The notes under the pieces are model-generated. The model searched no databases, was not told the DNA's origin, and saw only the letters and a program-made list of their open reading frames with translations. Shown here piece by piece: positions 42,157 to 52,268 of a DNA stretch of 64,000 nucleotides. The stretch comes from Gammaproteobacteria bacterium (lineage in GTDB: Bacteria; Pseudomonadota; Gammaproteobacteria; GCA-001735895): NCBI GenBank assembly GCA_029862005.1, contig JAOTYD010000014.1, positions 1 to 64,000 on the forward strand, written 5' to 3'. Within the stretch, counting starts at the first letter, position 1. Each line of letters opens with the position of its first letter. The position numbers were made by a program, and so were the translations under genes.

Positions 42157-43407
42157 ATGAGCAAGTACTCAATTTTTGCACTGGTACGAAACGCGATCAG
42201 TTACCATGAAAACTGGGCTGCCGTCTGGCGTAGTCCGGAGCCTAAATCGGAATATGACGTACTGGTCATCGGTGGCGGTGGCCACGGGCTTGCGACCGCT
42301 TACTATCTCGCCAAGGAGCACGGCATCACCAATGTCGCGGTGCTGGAAAAAGGCTGGATCGGCGGCGGTAACACGGGCCGCAACACCACGATCGTGCGCT
42401 CTAATTACCTGTGGGATGAATCTGCGCATCTGTATGAAAAATCGATGCAGCTTTGGGAAGGCCTGAGCCAGGATTTGAACTACAACGTCATGTTCAGCCA
42501 GCGCGGGGTTTATAACCTCGGTCATAATTTGCAGGACATGCGCGACATACAGCGGCGCGTCAACGCCAATCGCCTGAATGGCATCGATGGGCATGTAGTT
42601 ACCCCTGAAGAGATCAAGCGCGCCATACCCGAAATCAACATCGACCAGGGTTGCCGTTACCCGATCCTGGGTGCTTCGTTTCAACCGCGCGGTGGCATCG
42701 CCCGCCACGACGCCGTGGCCTGGGGATTTGCTCGCGGAGCCGATCTACGTGGCGTTGATATCATTCAGAATTGCGAGGTCACCGCAATCCGCCAGAAAAA
42801 CGGGGCGGTCACCGGGGTCGAAACCACGCGCGGCAAGATCAAGGCGAAAAAGGTTGCCGTGGTTGTTGCCGGACATTGCTCGGTGCTGGCGGACATGGCC
42901 GGTTTTCGTATGCCGATCGAAAGTCATCCGCTGCAAGCGCTCGTATCCGAGCCGATCAAGCCGGTTATCAACACCGTCATCATGTCAAATGCCGTACATG
43001 GTTATATCAGTCAGTCCGATAAGGGTGATCTCGTCATCGGTGCCGGCATCGACAGCTACAATGGCTATGGCCAGCGTGGTAGTTTCCCGACGATTGAACA
43101 TACGGTTGCGGCGATTTGCGAAATGTTCCCCATCTTCAAGCGCGTGCGGATGAACCGCCAGTGGGGGGGTATCGTCGATACCGCGCCCGACGCCTGCCCG
43201 ATCATCGGAAATACCCCGGTCAAGGGGCTTTATTTCAATTGCGGCTGGGGCACCGGTGGTTTCAAGGCCACCCCGGGTTCCGGTTGGGTGTTTGCCCACA
43301 ATGTCGCAACCGGCGAACCCCATGAGCTCAACCGGGCCTTTGCGCTGGATCGTTTCGTCAGCGGGTTCCTGATCGATGAGCACGGCGCTGCCGGTGTTGC
43401 GCACTAG
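42157..43407 (+). CDS. soxB: Sarcosine oxidase, beta subunit
   Basis: The 416-residue subunit binds FAD through [19 protein letters not shown] (residues 33-51). It carries the covalent FMN on His184 in [12 protein letters not shown], as in the tetrameric enzymes of Corynebacterium and Pseudomonas. It oxidises sarcosine to glycine, with the methyl carbon going to 5,10-methylene-tetrahydrofolate and electrons to oxygen. It is first in the gene order B-D-A-G. The symbol is that of sarcosine oxidase and is unrelated to the sulfur-oxidation soxYZ at 26438. Confidence 0.95.
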   Translation: MSKYSIFALVRNAISYHENWAAVWRSPEPKSEYDVLVIGGGGHGLATAYYLAKEHGITNVAVLEKGWIGGGNTGRNTTIVRSNYLWDESAHLYEKSMQLWEGLSQDLNYNVMFSQRGVYNLGHNLQDMRDIQRRVNANRLNGIDGHVVTPEEIKRAIPEINIDQGCRYPILGASFQPRGGIARHDAVAWGFARGADLRGVDIIQNCEVTAIRQKNGAVTGVETTRGKIKAKKVAVVVAGHCSVLADMAGFRMPIESHPLQALVSEPIKPVINTVIMSNAVHGYISQSDKGDLVIGAGIDSYNGYGQRGSFPTIEHTVAAICEMFPIFKRVRMNRQWGGIVDTAPDACPIIGNTPVKGLYFNCGWGTGGFKATPGSGWVFAHNVATGEPHELNRAFALDRFVSGFLIDEHGAAGVAH

Positions 43408-43419
43408 GAGACCTGCGAC

Positions 43420-43701
43420 ATGTTATTGATCGAATGCCCCTGGTGCGGCGAACGTGATGAGACCGAGTTTTCTTGTGCGGGTGAAGCACATATCGCGCGA
43501 CCGCTCGAAACCGAAAAGTTAAGCGACGAGGAATGGGCCGACTACCTGTTCATGCGCAAGAATCCAAAGGGAGCACACCGTGAGCAATGGCTGCACGCCG
43601 CCGGTTGCCGCCGCTACTTCAACGCTGAACGCGATACCGTGACGTACCGGATCAGCGCTACCTATAAGATCGGCGAAAGGCCTCCTGGCGGGGACAAATG
43701 A
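43420..43701 (+). CDS. soxD: Sarcosine oxidase, delta subunit
   Basis: This small 93-residue subunit binds zinc through CPWCGERDETEF (Cys6, Cys9), with His and a later Cys in AAGCRRYF as further ligands. The segment ADYLFMRKNPKGAHREQWLHA is typical of SoxD. AGGAG stands 8 bases before the ATG, and the stop overlaps the alpha-subunit start by four bases. Confidence 0.93.
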   Translation: MLLIECPWCGERDETEFSCAGEAHIARPLETEKLSDEEWADYLFMRKNPKGAHREQWLHAAGCRRYFNAERDTVTYRISATYKIGERPPGGDK

Positions 43702-46700
43702 GCCAGCCATTTCGAATTGAACAGGGTGGACGCGTCGATCGCGAGCAGGAGATCGCGTTTACCTTTAACGGTAAGCCCTATACCGGGCTGGCGGGGGATA
43801 CGCTGTGCTCGGCGCTGCTTGCCAATGGCGTGCACCTGGTTGGGCGCAGCTGGAAATATCATCGCCCCCGCGGTGTCATGAGCGCAGGCTCGGAAGAGCC
43901 GAACGCGATTTTCCAGTTGGAAAAGGGTAATCGTACCATTCCGAATGCACGTGGCACGCAGGTAGAGCTATACCAGGACCTCGACGCCCGCAGCGTCAAT
44001 TGCTGGCCCAGCCTGGAATTTGATTTTCTGTCAATCAACAGCTGGTTCAGCCGCCTGATGCCGGCTGGCTTTTATTACAAGACTTTCATGTGGCCGAAAT
44101 CGATGTGGATGAAATACGAGCATTTCATTCGCAAGGCATCGGGTCTCGGTGAAACGCCGCGAGAAAATGACCCCGACCGATACGAGCATACCCACCAGCA
44201 TTGTGATGTGTTGGTCGTTGGTGGCGGTGTTGCGGGCCTCTCGGCAGCGCTTGCAGCTGGTCGCGCCGGCGCGCGCGTGATCATCGCCGACGAACAATCC
44301 GAGCCGGGTGGCTTGACACTTTCCAGTATGGCCCAGATCGACGGCATCGCTGCCAGCCGGTGGATCGAAAGCGCGGTGGCGGAACTGGACAGTATGCCGG
44401 AAGTTACGCTGTTATCTCGCAGCACGGTGTTTGGTTACCATGATTACAACTTCCTGACCATCAATCAGCGCCTTAGCGACCACTTGCCCGTTAACGCACG
44501 CAGCGGTGGGCGCGAGAAACTGTGGCAGGTCAGGGCTCGGCAGGTGGTGCTCGCGACAGGTGCGGCCGAACGTCCGCTGATATTTGCCAATAATGATCGC
44601 CCCGGAATTATGCTGGCCTCCGCGGTATCGACCTACGCCAATCGCTACGCGGTAAAACCGGGTAAACAGGCCATTGTCTTTACCAATAATGACAGCGCTT
44701 ACCAGACAGCGCTCGATCTGAAAGCGGCCGGGGTGGACGTGGTTGCCGTGATCGATGCACGCAACGAATCCGCCAGCGAGGTCGCCAACACCGTGCGCGA
44801 TGCTGGTATTCAGGTTATCAATGGAAGCCTCGTGGTTGATACTGCTGGCCGCAAGCGTCTGCACTCGGTGCAGGTTATGCGCCTGTCGGCGGACGGTTCG
44901 TCCGTGAGTGGCAATGTCAAATCACTCGGCTGCGATCTGCTCGCTGTTTCCGGTGGCTGGAGTCCGGTGGTGCACCTGAACGCACAGTCCGGTGCAAAAC
45001 CGGTATGGGACGAGGCCAGGGCGATGTTTCTCCCGGGTGCGGCGACGCAACCGCAGTTCGCGGCAGGTGCGGCCAACGGCAGTCTCGACCTGGCCGGATG
45101 CCTCGAGGAAGGAACCGAAGCCGGTAACAAGGCCGCGGCAGCCTGTGATTTCGACGAGACCATGACTGCACCGTCTGCCAAAGTATTGGACAGCGAGGCA
45201 ATGCTGCCATTGTGGACTGCACCATCTCCGTACACCCGAGGGCGTGGTCCCAAGGCTTTCATCGACATGCAAAATGATGTCGGTTCAGCAGATATCGAAC
45301 TCGCGGTACGCGAAGGATTTCAATCCGTCGAACACGTGAAACGTTATACCGCGATGGGTTTTGGCACCGACCAGGGCAAGCTCGGCAATATCAATGGTAT
45401 GGCTATCCTGGCCAAAACCATGGGACAAAGCATCGCCGCTACCGGTACCACGACTTACCGCCCGAACTATACGCCGATCAGCTTCGGCGCTTTCGCCGGA
45501 CAAAACCTGGGCGACAAGCTATTCGATCCGGTGCGCAAGACCGCAATGCACGCCTGGCACGAGGAAAACGGCGCAATGTTTGAGGATGTCGGGCAATGGA
45601 AACGGCCGTGGTATTACCCAGAGTCCGGGGAGGACCTGCATGCGGCGGTGAATCGCGAGTGTCTCGCGGTGCGCGCAAGCGTCGGAATTCTCGATGCGTC
45701 GACCCTCGGCAAGATAGAAATCAAAGGGCCCGATTCGGCCAGGTTCCTCGAAATGATTTATACCAATAACTGGGCGAAACTCGAGGTCGACAAGGGCCGA
45801 TATGGCTTCATGCTCGGTGAAGACGGCATGGTCATGGATGATGGTGTAACCATACGAATCGCCGAGGATCATTTCTTCATGCACACCACCACCGGTGGTG
45901 CCGCGGGCGTGCTCGCGTGGATGGAGCGCTGGCTGCAAACCGAATGGCCAGAGATGCAGGTTTTTCTGACCTCGGTAACCGATCACTGGGCGACGGCCGC
46001 CGTGGTGGGCCCGAAGAGTCGCGATGTCGTTTCTGCGGTATGCGAGAATATCGACTTCTCCGCGCCCGCGTTTCCGTTTATGGCGTCAAGAACCGGCACC
46101 ATCGGAGATGTCGAATGCCGTGTGAATCGCATTAGTTTCTCCGGTGAGCTCGCCTACGAGGTCAACATTCCGGCCAATCAAGGCCGTTACATGTGGGAAA
46201 AGTTGATGCAGGCGGGGGAACCCTTTGATATCACTCCTTACGGCACCGAAACCATGCACGTGCTGCGCGCCGAAAAAGGCTACGTCATCGTCGGGCAGGA
46301 CACCGACGGTTCGATTACGGTTGAAGACCTGGGACTCGGCTGGGCCTTATCGAAAACCAAGGACGACTTTCTCGGCAAACGTTCGCTGAGCCGACCGGAC
46401 ACGGTGCGCAAGGATCGTAAGCAGCTCGTCGGCCTGGTGACTGAAGATCCCCAGACGGTTATTCCGGAAGGCGCCCAGCTGGTCAATGATCCGCGGGCGC
46501 CGGTGCCGGTACCGATGGTGGGCCACGTGAGCTCGAGTTACTACAGTGCCTGTTGCGGCCATTCGATTGCGTTGGCACTGGTAAAGGGCGGGCATCATCG
46601 CATGGGTGAAACCGTGTACGCGCCGCTCTCCAATGGCCGGGTAATCAAGGCCGAGATTACCGATCCCGTATTTTACGACAAGGAAGGAGCCAGGCAGAAT

Positions 46701-46706
46701 GCCTGA
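43698..46706 (+). CDS. soxA: Sarcosine oxidase, alpha subunit
   Basis: The 1002-residue subunit has, in order, an N-terminal ferredoxin-like fold without cluster cysteines (IAFTFNGKPYTGLAGDTLCSALL), a dinucleotide-binding domain (DVLVVGGGVAGLSAALAAGRAG, about 173-194; binds NAD), and a C-terminal GcvT-type tetrahydrofolate domain from about residue 600 (REGFQSVEHVKRYTAMGFGTDQGK precedes it). It traps the formaldehyde-level carbon from sarcosine as methylene-tetrahydrofolate. Full family length, with no frameshift. It overlaps soxD by 4 and soxG by 8 bases. Confidence 0.95.
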   Translation: MSQPFRIEQGGRVDREQEIAFTFNGKPYTGLAGDTLCSALLANGVHLVGRSWKYHRPRGVMSAGSEEPNAIFQLEKGNRTIPNARGTQVELYQDLDARSVNCWPSLEFDFLSINSWFSRLMPAGFYYKTFMWPKSMWMKYEHFIRKASGLGETPRENDPDRYEHTHQHCDVLVVGGGVAGLSAALAAGRAGARVIIADEQSEPGGLTLSSMAQIDGIAASRWIESAVAELDSMPEVTLLSRSTVFGYHDYNFLTINQRLSDHLPVNARSGGREKLWQVRARQVVLATGAAERPLIFANNDRPGIMLASAVSTYANRYAVKPGKQAIVFTNNDSAYQTALDLKAAGVDVVAVIDARNESASEVANTVRDAGIQVINGSLVVDTAGRKRLHSVQVMRLSADGSSVSGNVKSLGCDLLAVSGGWSPVVHLNAQSGAKPVWDEARAMFLPGAATQPQFAAGAANGSLDLAGCLEEGTEAGNKAAAACDFDETMTAPSAKVLDSEAMLPLWTAPSPYTRGRGPKAFIDMQNDVGSADIELAVREGFQSVEHVKRYTAMGFGTDQGKLGNINGMAILAKTMGQSIAATGTTTYRPNYTPISFGAFAGQNLGDKLFDPVRKTAMHAWHEENGAMFEDVGQWKRPWYYPESGEDLHAAVNRECLAVRASVGILDASTLGKIEIKGPDSARFLEMIYTNNWAKLEVDKGRYGFMLGEDGMVMDDGVTIRIAEDHFFMHTTTGGAAGVLAWMERWLQTEWPEMQVFLTSVTDHWATAAVVGPKSRDVVSAVCENIDFSAPAFPFMASRTGTIGDVECRVNRISFSGELAYEVNIPANQGRYMWEKLMQAGEPFDITPYGTETMHVLRAEKGYVIVGQDTDGSITVEDLGLGWALSKTKDDFLGKRSLSRPDTVRKDRKQLVGLVTEDPQTVIPEGAQLVNDPRAPVPVPMVGHVSSSYYSACCGHSIALALVKGGHHRMGETVYAPLSNGRVIKAEITDPVFYDKEGARQNA

Positions 46707-47277
46707 TCTTTTCCAGCAGGAAAGTCCCCTGGTACAGGTTGAACTGGGTGAGCCGGTCGGAAATGCACCCCGGATCGAAGAGAAGCCTTTCCTGGGTTAC
46801 ATCAACCTGCGGGGTCGATCCGACGATACCCGGTTCCTCGCCGGTGTTTTGAAGGTACTGGGCTGTGAGCCACCCACGAAAGCCAATACCGTGGTAGCTT
46901 CGAAGGAAACTCGAATATACTGGCTGGGTCCGGATGAATGGTTGATCGTGACGCCGGCCGGGATGCAAGGCCAGTTAAAGGCTGACCTGCTGTCTGCCTT
47001 CGGCGATGCTTTTTGTTCGGTTGTTGATAACTCAAGTGGATTAACCATGCTCCATATTACTGGCGAGAACGCGGCCGCATTACTGGCGACCGACTGCCCG
47101 CTGGATTTGCATCCCCGTGAATTCAAGCCCGGACAGTGCGCACAGACTCGACTCGCCAAAGCCGGGATGACACTATCGCCGCTGGCCGATAATTCCGGGT
47201 TCGAGGTCATTATTCGTCGCAGTTTTGCCGATTACCTGCTGTTGTGGCTGCAGGATGCCGCAATCGCTTTCGAGTAG
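46699..47277 (+). CDS. soxG: Sarcosine oxidase, gamma subunit
   Basis: The 192-residue protein matches SoxG: INLRGRSDDTRFLAGVLKVLGCEPPTKANTVV, YWLGPDEWLIVTP, and LTMLHITGENAAALLATDCPLDLHPREFKPG. It is a GcvT-like fold that binds the alpha/beta core. It closes the operon. The next gene, on the opposite strand, ends 9 bases later, so no separate terminator fits between them. Confidence 0.93.
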   Translation: MPDLFQQESPLVQVELGEPVGNAPRIEEKPFLGYINLRGRSDDTRFLAGVLKVLGCEPPTKANTVVASKETRIYWLGPDEWLIVTPAGMQGQLKADLLSAFGDAFCSVVDNSSGLTMLHITGENAAALLATDCPLDLHPREFKPGQCAQTRLAKAGMTLSPLADNSGFEVIIRRSFADYLLLWLQDAAIAFE

Positions 47278-47286
47278 TCCGTGTAA

Positions 47287-48435
47287 TTACTCGGTAGAAT
47301 AGGTCGATTCAACCCGTCGAATATTGATCGGTATTCGATCGTCAAGCTTGTGTGGTTTCAGGGGATCAAATCCGAACAGGTTCGATACTTGACGAAAGTT
47401 CGAATCGAAAATCCACTGGGTGGTCATTCCGGCGGCATGCCCGACCATGCGTATCTTTGGAAAATCACTCTGCCAGCGGGTCATCGGTATGCGCCGCGCG
47501 AGGATCATAGTCTTCTGCGCGTGCAGTTCCTGCGCACTCAGTGCGCTCGCCTGGGACGCCGAATATTTTGCGCGAGCGGCGATAATTCTTTGCAGGTCCT
47601 GCGTGCGTTGTCGGGCCCGGGTGGTATCCAGCAGGCTATAGGTAAACTCGTTGGGCAATATGCGTTCGTCATACCCTTCGGAAACATAATTGCAGATATC
47701 GGGTTTTCTTATCAGCTTCAGGCGCCCATCTTGATCGCGTCCAATCATGGGTGAGTTTCCGGTAAAGAAATCGCTGTAAAATTGCACCCCTGCCAGGTTG
47801 GCCTCGATATCGGCGTAACTGACAATTCCGGTGAGGCGAGTCCCCATGTAAGTTTCTTCGAAAGTCAGCGATAGTTGCCTGATATCGTCAGGCTCGAATT
47901 TATTGCGCTTGCTGCGCAGCGCGTTGAAATAGTGAAAAGCATCGTCAAAAAAATGGGTTAACTTGTCGGCACCCATACGAATCCCACAGACCTGGACCAC
48001 CGAGGCGAGATGAAACCTGGACGGGATGAAACGCCACCTGGCGGCATAGTAGATGCTTTCCTCGGGATACATCTGGATGCGTTCAAACTGAGGCCAGTCG
48101 GAGCAGTTGTTGGTGCCGATACACTTCTCGAACATGCCCCAGGCCACGTCGCGAATATAGCGGGATTTGAACTCGGTAAAGAAAGCGAATTCCAGCGCGG
48201 TGTCGTCAAGCGAATGGAGCTCCTCAATCGGCCTGGCATTGATCGTATTGATCACGGTCTGGAGCGATTTTTGCAACTGTACGCTAACCAGTGCCGACGA
48301 ATCCGACAACGGGATATGGGCATATGTCCAGAGGTCCGATTCGCTCGCAGACAAATCGCGCCCGCAGGCAAGCAGCATAACCGCGGTGAGTACGAAGGCC
48401 GGTTTTGATAGGCGGCCAGTGTTTTTCGGGTTCAT
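47287..48435 (-). CDS. Exported protein of unknown function
   Basis: The 382-residue product has an N-terminal signal (PAFVLTAVMLLACGRDLSASE), possibly a lipoprotein signal around LLAC. No recognised domain follows. The mature part is mostly helical with conserved-looking aromatic and charged stretches (FFTEFKSRYIRDVAWGMFEKC, VCGIRMGADKLTHFFDDAFHYFNAL, THFFDD near the middle). The HFFDD/HYFN segment has the look of a metal-binding or membrane-proximal helix, but this is speculative. It is transcribed alone and ends 9 bases from soxG in the opposite direction. Confidence 0.55.
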   Translation of the reverse strand: MNPKNTGRLSKPAFVLTAVMLLACGRDLSASESDLWTYAHIPLSDSSALVSVQLQKSLQTVINTINARPIEELHSLDDTALEFAFFTEFKSRYIRDVAWGMFEKCIGTNNCSDWPQFERIQMYPEESIYYAARWRFIPSRFHLASVVQVCGIRMGADKLTHFFDDAFHYFNALRSKRNKFEPDDIRQLSLTFEETYMGTRLTGIVSYADIEANLAGVQFYSDFFTGNSPMIGRDQDGRLKLIRKPDICNYVSEGYDERILPNEFTYSLLDTTRARQRTQDLQRIIAARAKYSASQASALSAQELHAQKTMILARRIPMTRWQSDFPKIRMVGHAAGMTTQWIFDSNFRQVSNLFGFDPLKPHKLDDRIPINIRRVESTYSTE

Positions 48436-48554
48436 TTCCCTAGCTACCTGGATGTCAAGCTACGAAGGTGCATGCTGCTACAGGGAATTGTATTATGCAA
48501 CTGACTACCGCATAGTAGCGAGATCCGGGACTTACAGTAGCACTGAATAATACG

Positions 48555-49307
48555 ATGCGGCAAACCAACCTCATCATTGAAACGCTGAAGCGGGAACTTC
48601 GCAGGCAGGACATAAAGTACCGGCAGGTCGCACAGACGCTCGGACTATCTGAAGCCAGTGTAAAACGGCTGTTCGCAGAGCGGTCGTTTACGTTAAAACG
48701 CCTGGCGCAGGTTTGTGAATTGCTGAACCTCGAGTTTTCCGACCTGGTTCACCAGATGGAAAAAGATATCGAGCTCACCGAACAATTGACGCTCGAGCAG
48801 GAAACAGAACTGGTATCTGATATCAAGCTGCTGTTGATGGCGTATTTCCTCTTGAGCAAACTTGAGTTCGAAGACATTATCCGGATCTACGATATTTCCG
48901 AAACCGAGGGTATTCGTCTGCTGGCAAAACTGGATCGCATGAAATTAATCGAACTGCAGCCGGGTAACCGCGTGAAACTGATGATTGCTAAAAATTTCAG
49001 TTTTATTCCGCGCGGTCCGATCGAGCGTTTTTATGAACGCGAAGTCCAGGCCGAGTTTTTCGACTCATCGTTCGATGGCAATGGCGAGTTCCGAATTTAT
49101 ATCTCGGGCGTTTTTTCGCGCGCTGCGAACGCCGAAATCATCAAAAAGATAAAGCAGCTTGCAATTGACGCGCATCAACTCAGGCTGGATTCCGAATCCG
49201 TGTCGTTGGACGATCGCTTTGGTTGCAACCTGATAATGGCGATCAGGCCCTGGGAAGTAAAAGTGTTTGACGAATTGCGCCGCGTACCCAACGAGAAGAA
49301 ATTTTAA
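48555..49307 (+). CDS. XRE-family helix-turn-helix regulator
   Basis: The 250-residue protein starts with a Cro/CI-type HTH (residues about 5-65; DIKYRQVAQTLGLSEASVKRLFAERSFTLKRLAQVCELLNLEF). A helical middle (about 75-140) and a C-terminal region of about 100 residues without recognised ligand motif follow. Regulators of this layout, with a sensory tail, often control nearby genes. Divergence from the unknown exported protein at 48435 makes that gene a candidate target. It is not a Crp/Fnr protein and cannot explain the FNR-type boxes. Confidence 0.75.
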   Translation: MRQTNLIIETLKRELRRQDIKYRQVAQTLGLSEASVKRLFAERSFTLKRLAQVCELLNLEFSDLVHQMEKDIELTEQLTLEQETELVSDIKLLLMAYFLLSKLEFEDIIRIYDISETEGIRLLAKLDRMKLIELQPGNRVKLMIAKNFSFIPRGPIERFYEREVQAEFFDSSFDGNGEFRIYISGVFSRAANAEIIKKIKQLAIDAHQLRLDSESVSLDDRFGCNLIMAIRPWEVKVFDELRRVPNEKKF

Positions 49308-49372
49308 TTTAAATCACTGACCAGCGGGTAACGGATTATTCAGCCCAGGCTTTCCGGTGGCGGGCTCATGGC

Positions 49373-50227
49373 TTATCGAACCAGATTCGTCTTGATCCAG
49401 ATGCTTTCGTTGTTCCTGCTTTGTGTCGAGCTGTAGCTGGCAGTTCCGCTTTGCGAACGCTTGATTTGTTCGCTTGCGCCCCCGATCAACAACCACTCAC
49501 CGATCCGTCCGGTTATGGTAGTATTGGCATACTGGGTTTCGATGTTGCCAGCGCGTGCATTACCTTGTGAATTCTTGAACGGGCTGACCTGCAGCGTGAC
49601 GTTGTCGCCGTGGATACGCGCAAGCACGTAGAAGCCGGTAGTCAAATCCTTGTATTCAATACCCCCTATGACTGCGCCGGGTACGATCCAGTGGGTGCCT
49701 GAAAAATAGGGGATTTGTTCGCCGGTTTCTATGTAAGCCTCGGTGCCCTCGGTGACACGTATTTGATGTATCGGATTGTCTTCCAGGCGCATGCGGGTGC
49801 TGGTGCTGTTGATATTGCCACTGCTGTTATTGCTACGGTAGGTGATGCTGCCACCGCCATCACCGCTATTGTTTCCGTCGGTTCCAATATCGACACTTGC
49901 ATCGCCACTTTCAATCTGAATGTTAGCGTCGAGACCGAGTGCGCTGAGACCCCGGGTATTGCCCTGGAAAACGGATATCTGCAGTGTTTTTGCGGCGATA
50001 TCGAGAACCTCGATCATGTCTTTAACCTGCGACAGGGTTTGCGGTGATGATCGCAGGAATATTCTGAATCCCTGACCCGATATCGCGTCATCCGCTCCCA
50101 GCATCGGTTTGACGATGGGGATGATTTCCTCGGCTGGACGATTCTGCAGTTGTATCGTAGTAATGGAAGCTGCCTGGACCGAGGATACCAGCAGAGCCAG
50201 ACCAAGCAGCTTGTAACGTAGTTTCAT
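49373..50227 (-). CDS. Secretin-like protein with Asn/Gly/Ser-rich linker
   Basis: The 284-residue precursor has a signal peptide ending at VQAASI. Next comes an N-domain of the type found in type II/III secretins (TTIQLQNRPAEEIIPIVKPMLGADDAISGQGFRIFLRSSPQTLSQVKDMIEVLDI, residues about 21-76). A Gly/Asn/Ser-rich linker (about 112-145) leads to a short beta-rich region with EAYIETGEQIPYFSG, reminiscent of the start of a secretin barrel. It is too short to form a full secretin pore, and no other secretion or pilus genes are nearby. It could be an accessory or shortened secretin-like protein. Confidence 0.6.
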   Translation of the reverse strand: MKLRYKLLGLALLVSSVQAASITTIQLQNRPAEEIIPIVKPMLGADDAISGQGFRIFLRSSPQTLSQVKDMIEVLDIAAKTLQISVFQGNTRGLSALGLDANIQIESGDASVDIGTDGNNSGDGGGSITYRSNNSSGNINSTSTRMRLEDNPIHQIRVTEGTEAYIETGEQIPYFSGTHWIVPGAVIGGIEYKDLTTGFYVLARIHGDNVTLQVSPFKNSQGNARAGNIETQYANTTITGRIGEWLLIGGASEQIKRSQSGTASYSSTQSRNNESIWIKTNLVR

Positions 50228-50251
50228 CAGATTTTCAATTACCCGATTTTT

Positions 50252-51187
50252 TTATAACCGGTCCAGATCGGTATTGAACAGGAAGGTTTCCTCTAAACTG
50301 TCGTCGATATCCAGGTCCATCATTCCAAGCGACTCCATTACCTCTAGCCATTGTTGGTCGGCCAGGCGGCAGGCAATGCCGATCTGCTCGGAGGTACATT
50401 TCGAATTTTCCCAATTCGGTATCATCGACAAGATGCCAGATACCCGTTCCTCTTCCTCCTGTTCTTCTTCTTGCGCTCCATCGCTCAGGTCGAGCCGACT
50501 CAATTGATTTGCCAGGGATACGATACTGGTTTCCACGGACAAGGGTCCAATGTGATCTCTGTTATGATGTTTTCTTACACATTCAGTAATCAGGCCGGGA
50601 ATACCCCATTTCTCCAGTAAGGCAACACCGACATCGATATGTGTGACGCCCAGTTTTTCGGTTTCGACCTGTAGGACTTCCTTATTTTCTTCTTTCGCAA
50701 GCTGGGTAATTTGCACGTAGGAGCCCGGGTTCACCTTTGCTATCACCAACCAGCCAACGTCGTGTAACAGTCCGGCCGTGAAAAATGCATCGTGATCGAT
50801 GATACGTGCATTTTGCATCGCGAGCTGCCTGCCGATGATCGCGGTTTTGATGCAGTGTTGCCAGAAATCCCGCAATGGGAAATGGGTGACATCAAAATCT
50901 TTAAAGACGCCTGCTAAAACGGATCCCAGCAGGACCTGTTTCAACTGTTGCCGACCCAGTAAAGTGACGGCCTGGGAAATGGAGGTAACCGGATTGCGCA
51001 ATCCGTAATAGGCGCTATTGATCATTTTAAGGACTCTGGCAGTTAGCGCAGGATCGGTCTGAACCGCTTCTCCAATTTTTAAACCGCTGGCATTTTCGGT
51101 TTCTAGTAGCTCAGTTACCCGGATATAGACTTCAGGCAGCGCAGGTAATTCACCTGCCTGCTTAAGCAGGGGTTCCAGCATTGGCAT
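50252..51187 (-). CDS. HDOD-domain protein
   Basis: The 311-residue protein has an HDOD domain (residues about 12-215; LPALPEVYIRVTELLETENASGLKIGEAVQTDPALTARVLKMINS). This is a catalytically altered HD fold used in bacterial signalling, for example in cyclic-di-GMP or two-component outputs. The stretch FFTAGLLHDVGWLVIA keeps the HD pair. A very acidic insert (EEEQEEEE) follows near residue 240. It lies 24 bases upstream of the secretin-like gene in the same direction and may be transcribed with it. Confidence 0.82.
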   Translation of the reverse strand: MPMLEPLLKQAGELPALPEVYIRVTELLETENASGLKIGEAVQTDPALTARVLKMINSAYYGLRNPVTSISQAVTLLGRQQLKQVLLGSVLAGVFKDFDVTHFPLRDFWQHCIKTAIIGRQLAMQNARIIDHDAFFTAGLLHDVGWLVIAKVNPGSYVQITQLAKEENKEVLQVETEKLGVTHIDVGVALLEKWGIPGLITECVRKHHNRDHIGPLSVETSIVSLANQLSRLDLSDGAQEEEQEEEERVSGILSMIPNWENSKCTSEQIGIACRLADQQWLEVMESLGMMDLDIDDSLEETFLFNTDLDRL

Positions 51188-51380
51188 CCCTCAATTCATT
51201 TCAACGATAAACATCGAGTATAGCAGCGGTAAAATCTCATAAGATAAAAAAGGGTCAGAAAGAAATTTCAACCGATTTAAAGTGGTTCTTCTAGTGAGAC
51301 CTAAATAATGCAAAACAGTGTAACGCCTTGCGGATTAGGATTAGTATTGGTCCAGAGCAATGTTATAACCTGCATTCGCG

Positions 51381-52268
51381 ATGAAAATTGTTGCCTATAA
51401 CATTCATTACGCCATCGGCAAAGACAATCGCTACGATCTGCAACGTATCATCGACGCGGTTCGGGGTGCTGACATCATCGCGCTGCAGGAGGTCGAAAGA
51501 AATTACGGACTACCGGATCGGCCCTTGCAGCCCGAGGACATTTCCACGTTGCTACCGGATTATTACTGGAGCTTTGACGCAGCATTCGACATCGATGGTA
51601 GCGAGAGGCGTGCCGATGGCACGATTCTCAATCGACGTGTTGAGCATGGGCAAATGCTGCTCAGTCGTTGGCCTATCCTGAGTAAACGATACTTTCCGCT
51701 GCCACGCATCGATATCGAGTCTGATTTCAACATGCAGATGGGCGTGCTCGAGGGCGTGATCGACACACCGCTCGGAGCATTGCGAGTCTACAATTTGCAT
51801 TTTGGTTCGGTCTCAAGTGAGGAACGCGAGCGTCAGGCCAGTTTCGTGGTTGCGCTGGTGCGGGATGCACCTTCCGAGGGTGGTGCCTGGACCGGCCCGG
51901 TCACATCAGCGGCCGAGCGTGATTGGACGGCCGGCATGGCGCAACCGCCGATGCCGCAGAGCGCGGTGGTTCTTGGCGACTTCAATATGCACCCTGAAAG
52001 TCCGGAGTACGCCATTATCACCAGCTCAATGACAGAGGGTAACGAGCCGTTACTGACCGATATCTGGGCGTATATAAATTCGGACAGTCGTGTTTTAACC
52101 TGGCATCCGAATCCCGGGCGTCCCGGACACGAGCGCAGCGCCTGCCTCGATTACTGTTTTGTCACCACCGATCTCACCGCTCGAGCCCGGGCATCCTGGG
52201 TTGACGAGAAAGCGCAGGGATCTGACCACCAACCTTTGTGGGTCGAATTTGGAAAGGGAGCAGGTTAA
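51381..52268 (+). CDS. Endonuclease/exonuclease/phosphatase-family protein
   Basis: The 295-residue protein has the EEP (DNase I-like) catalytic set: YNIHYAIG at the N-terminus, ALQEVERN with the metal-binding Glu, VLGDFNMHPES, and the C-terminal QGSDHQPLWVEF His pair. The fold cleaves phosphodiester or phosphomonoester bonds in nucleic acids, lipids or small molecules, and nothing here fixes the substrate. No signal peptide. The TAA stop overlaps the next ATG by one base (TAATG), so the two genes are coupled. Confidence 0.8.
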   Translation: MKIVAYNIHYAIGKDNRYDLQRIIDAVRGADIIALQEVERNYGLPDRPLQPEDISTLLPDYYWSFDAAFDIDGSERRADGTILNRRVEHGQMLLSRWPILSKRYFPLPRIDIESDFNMQMGVLEGVIDTPLGALRVYNLHFGSVSSEERERQASFVVALVRDAPSEGGAWTGPVTSAAERDWTAGMAQPPMPQSAVVLGDFNMHPESPEYAIITSSMTEGNEPLLTDIWAYINSDSRVLTWHPNPGRPGHERSACLDYCFVTTDLTARARASWVDEKAQGSDHQPLWVEFGKGAG

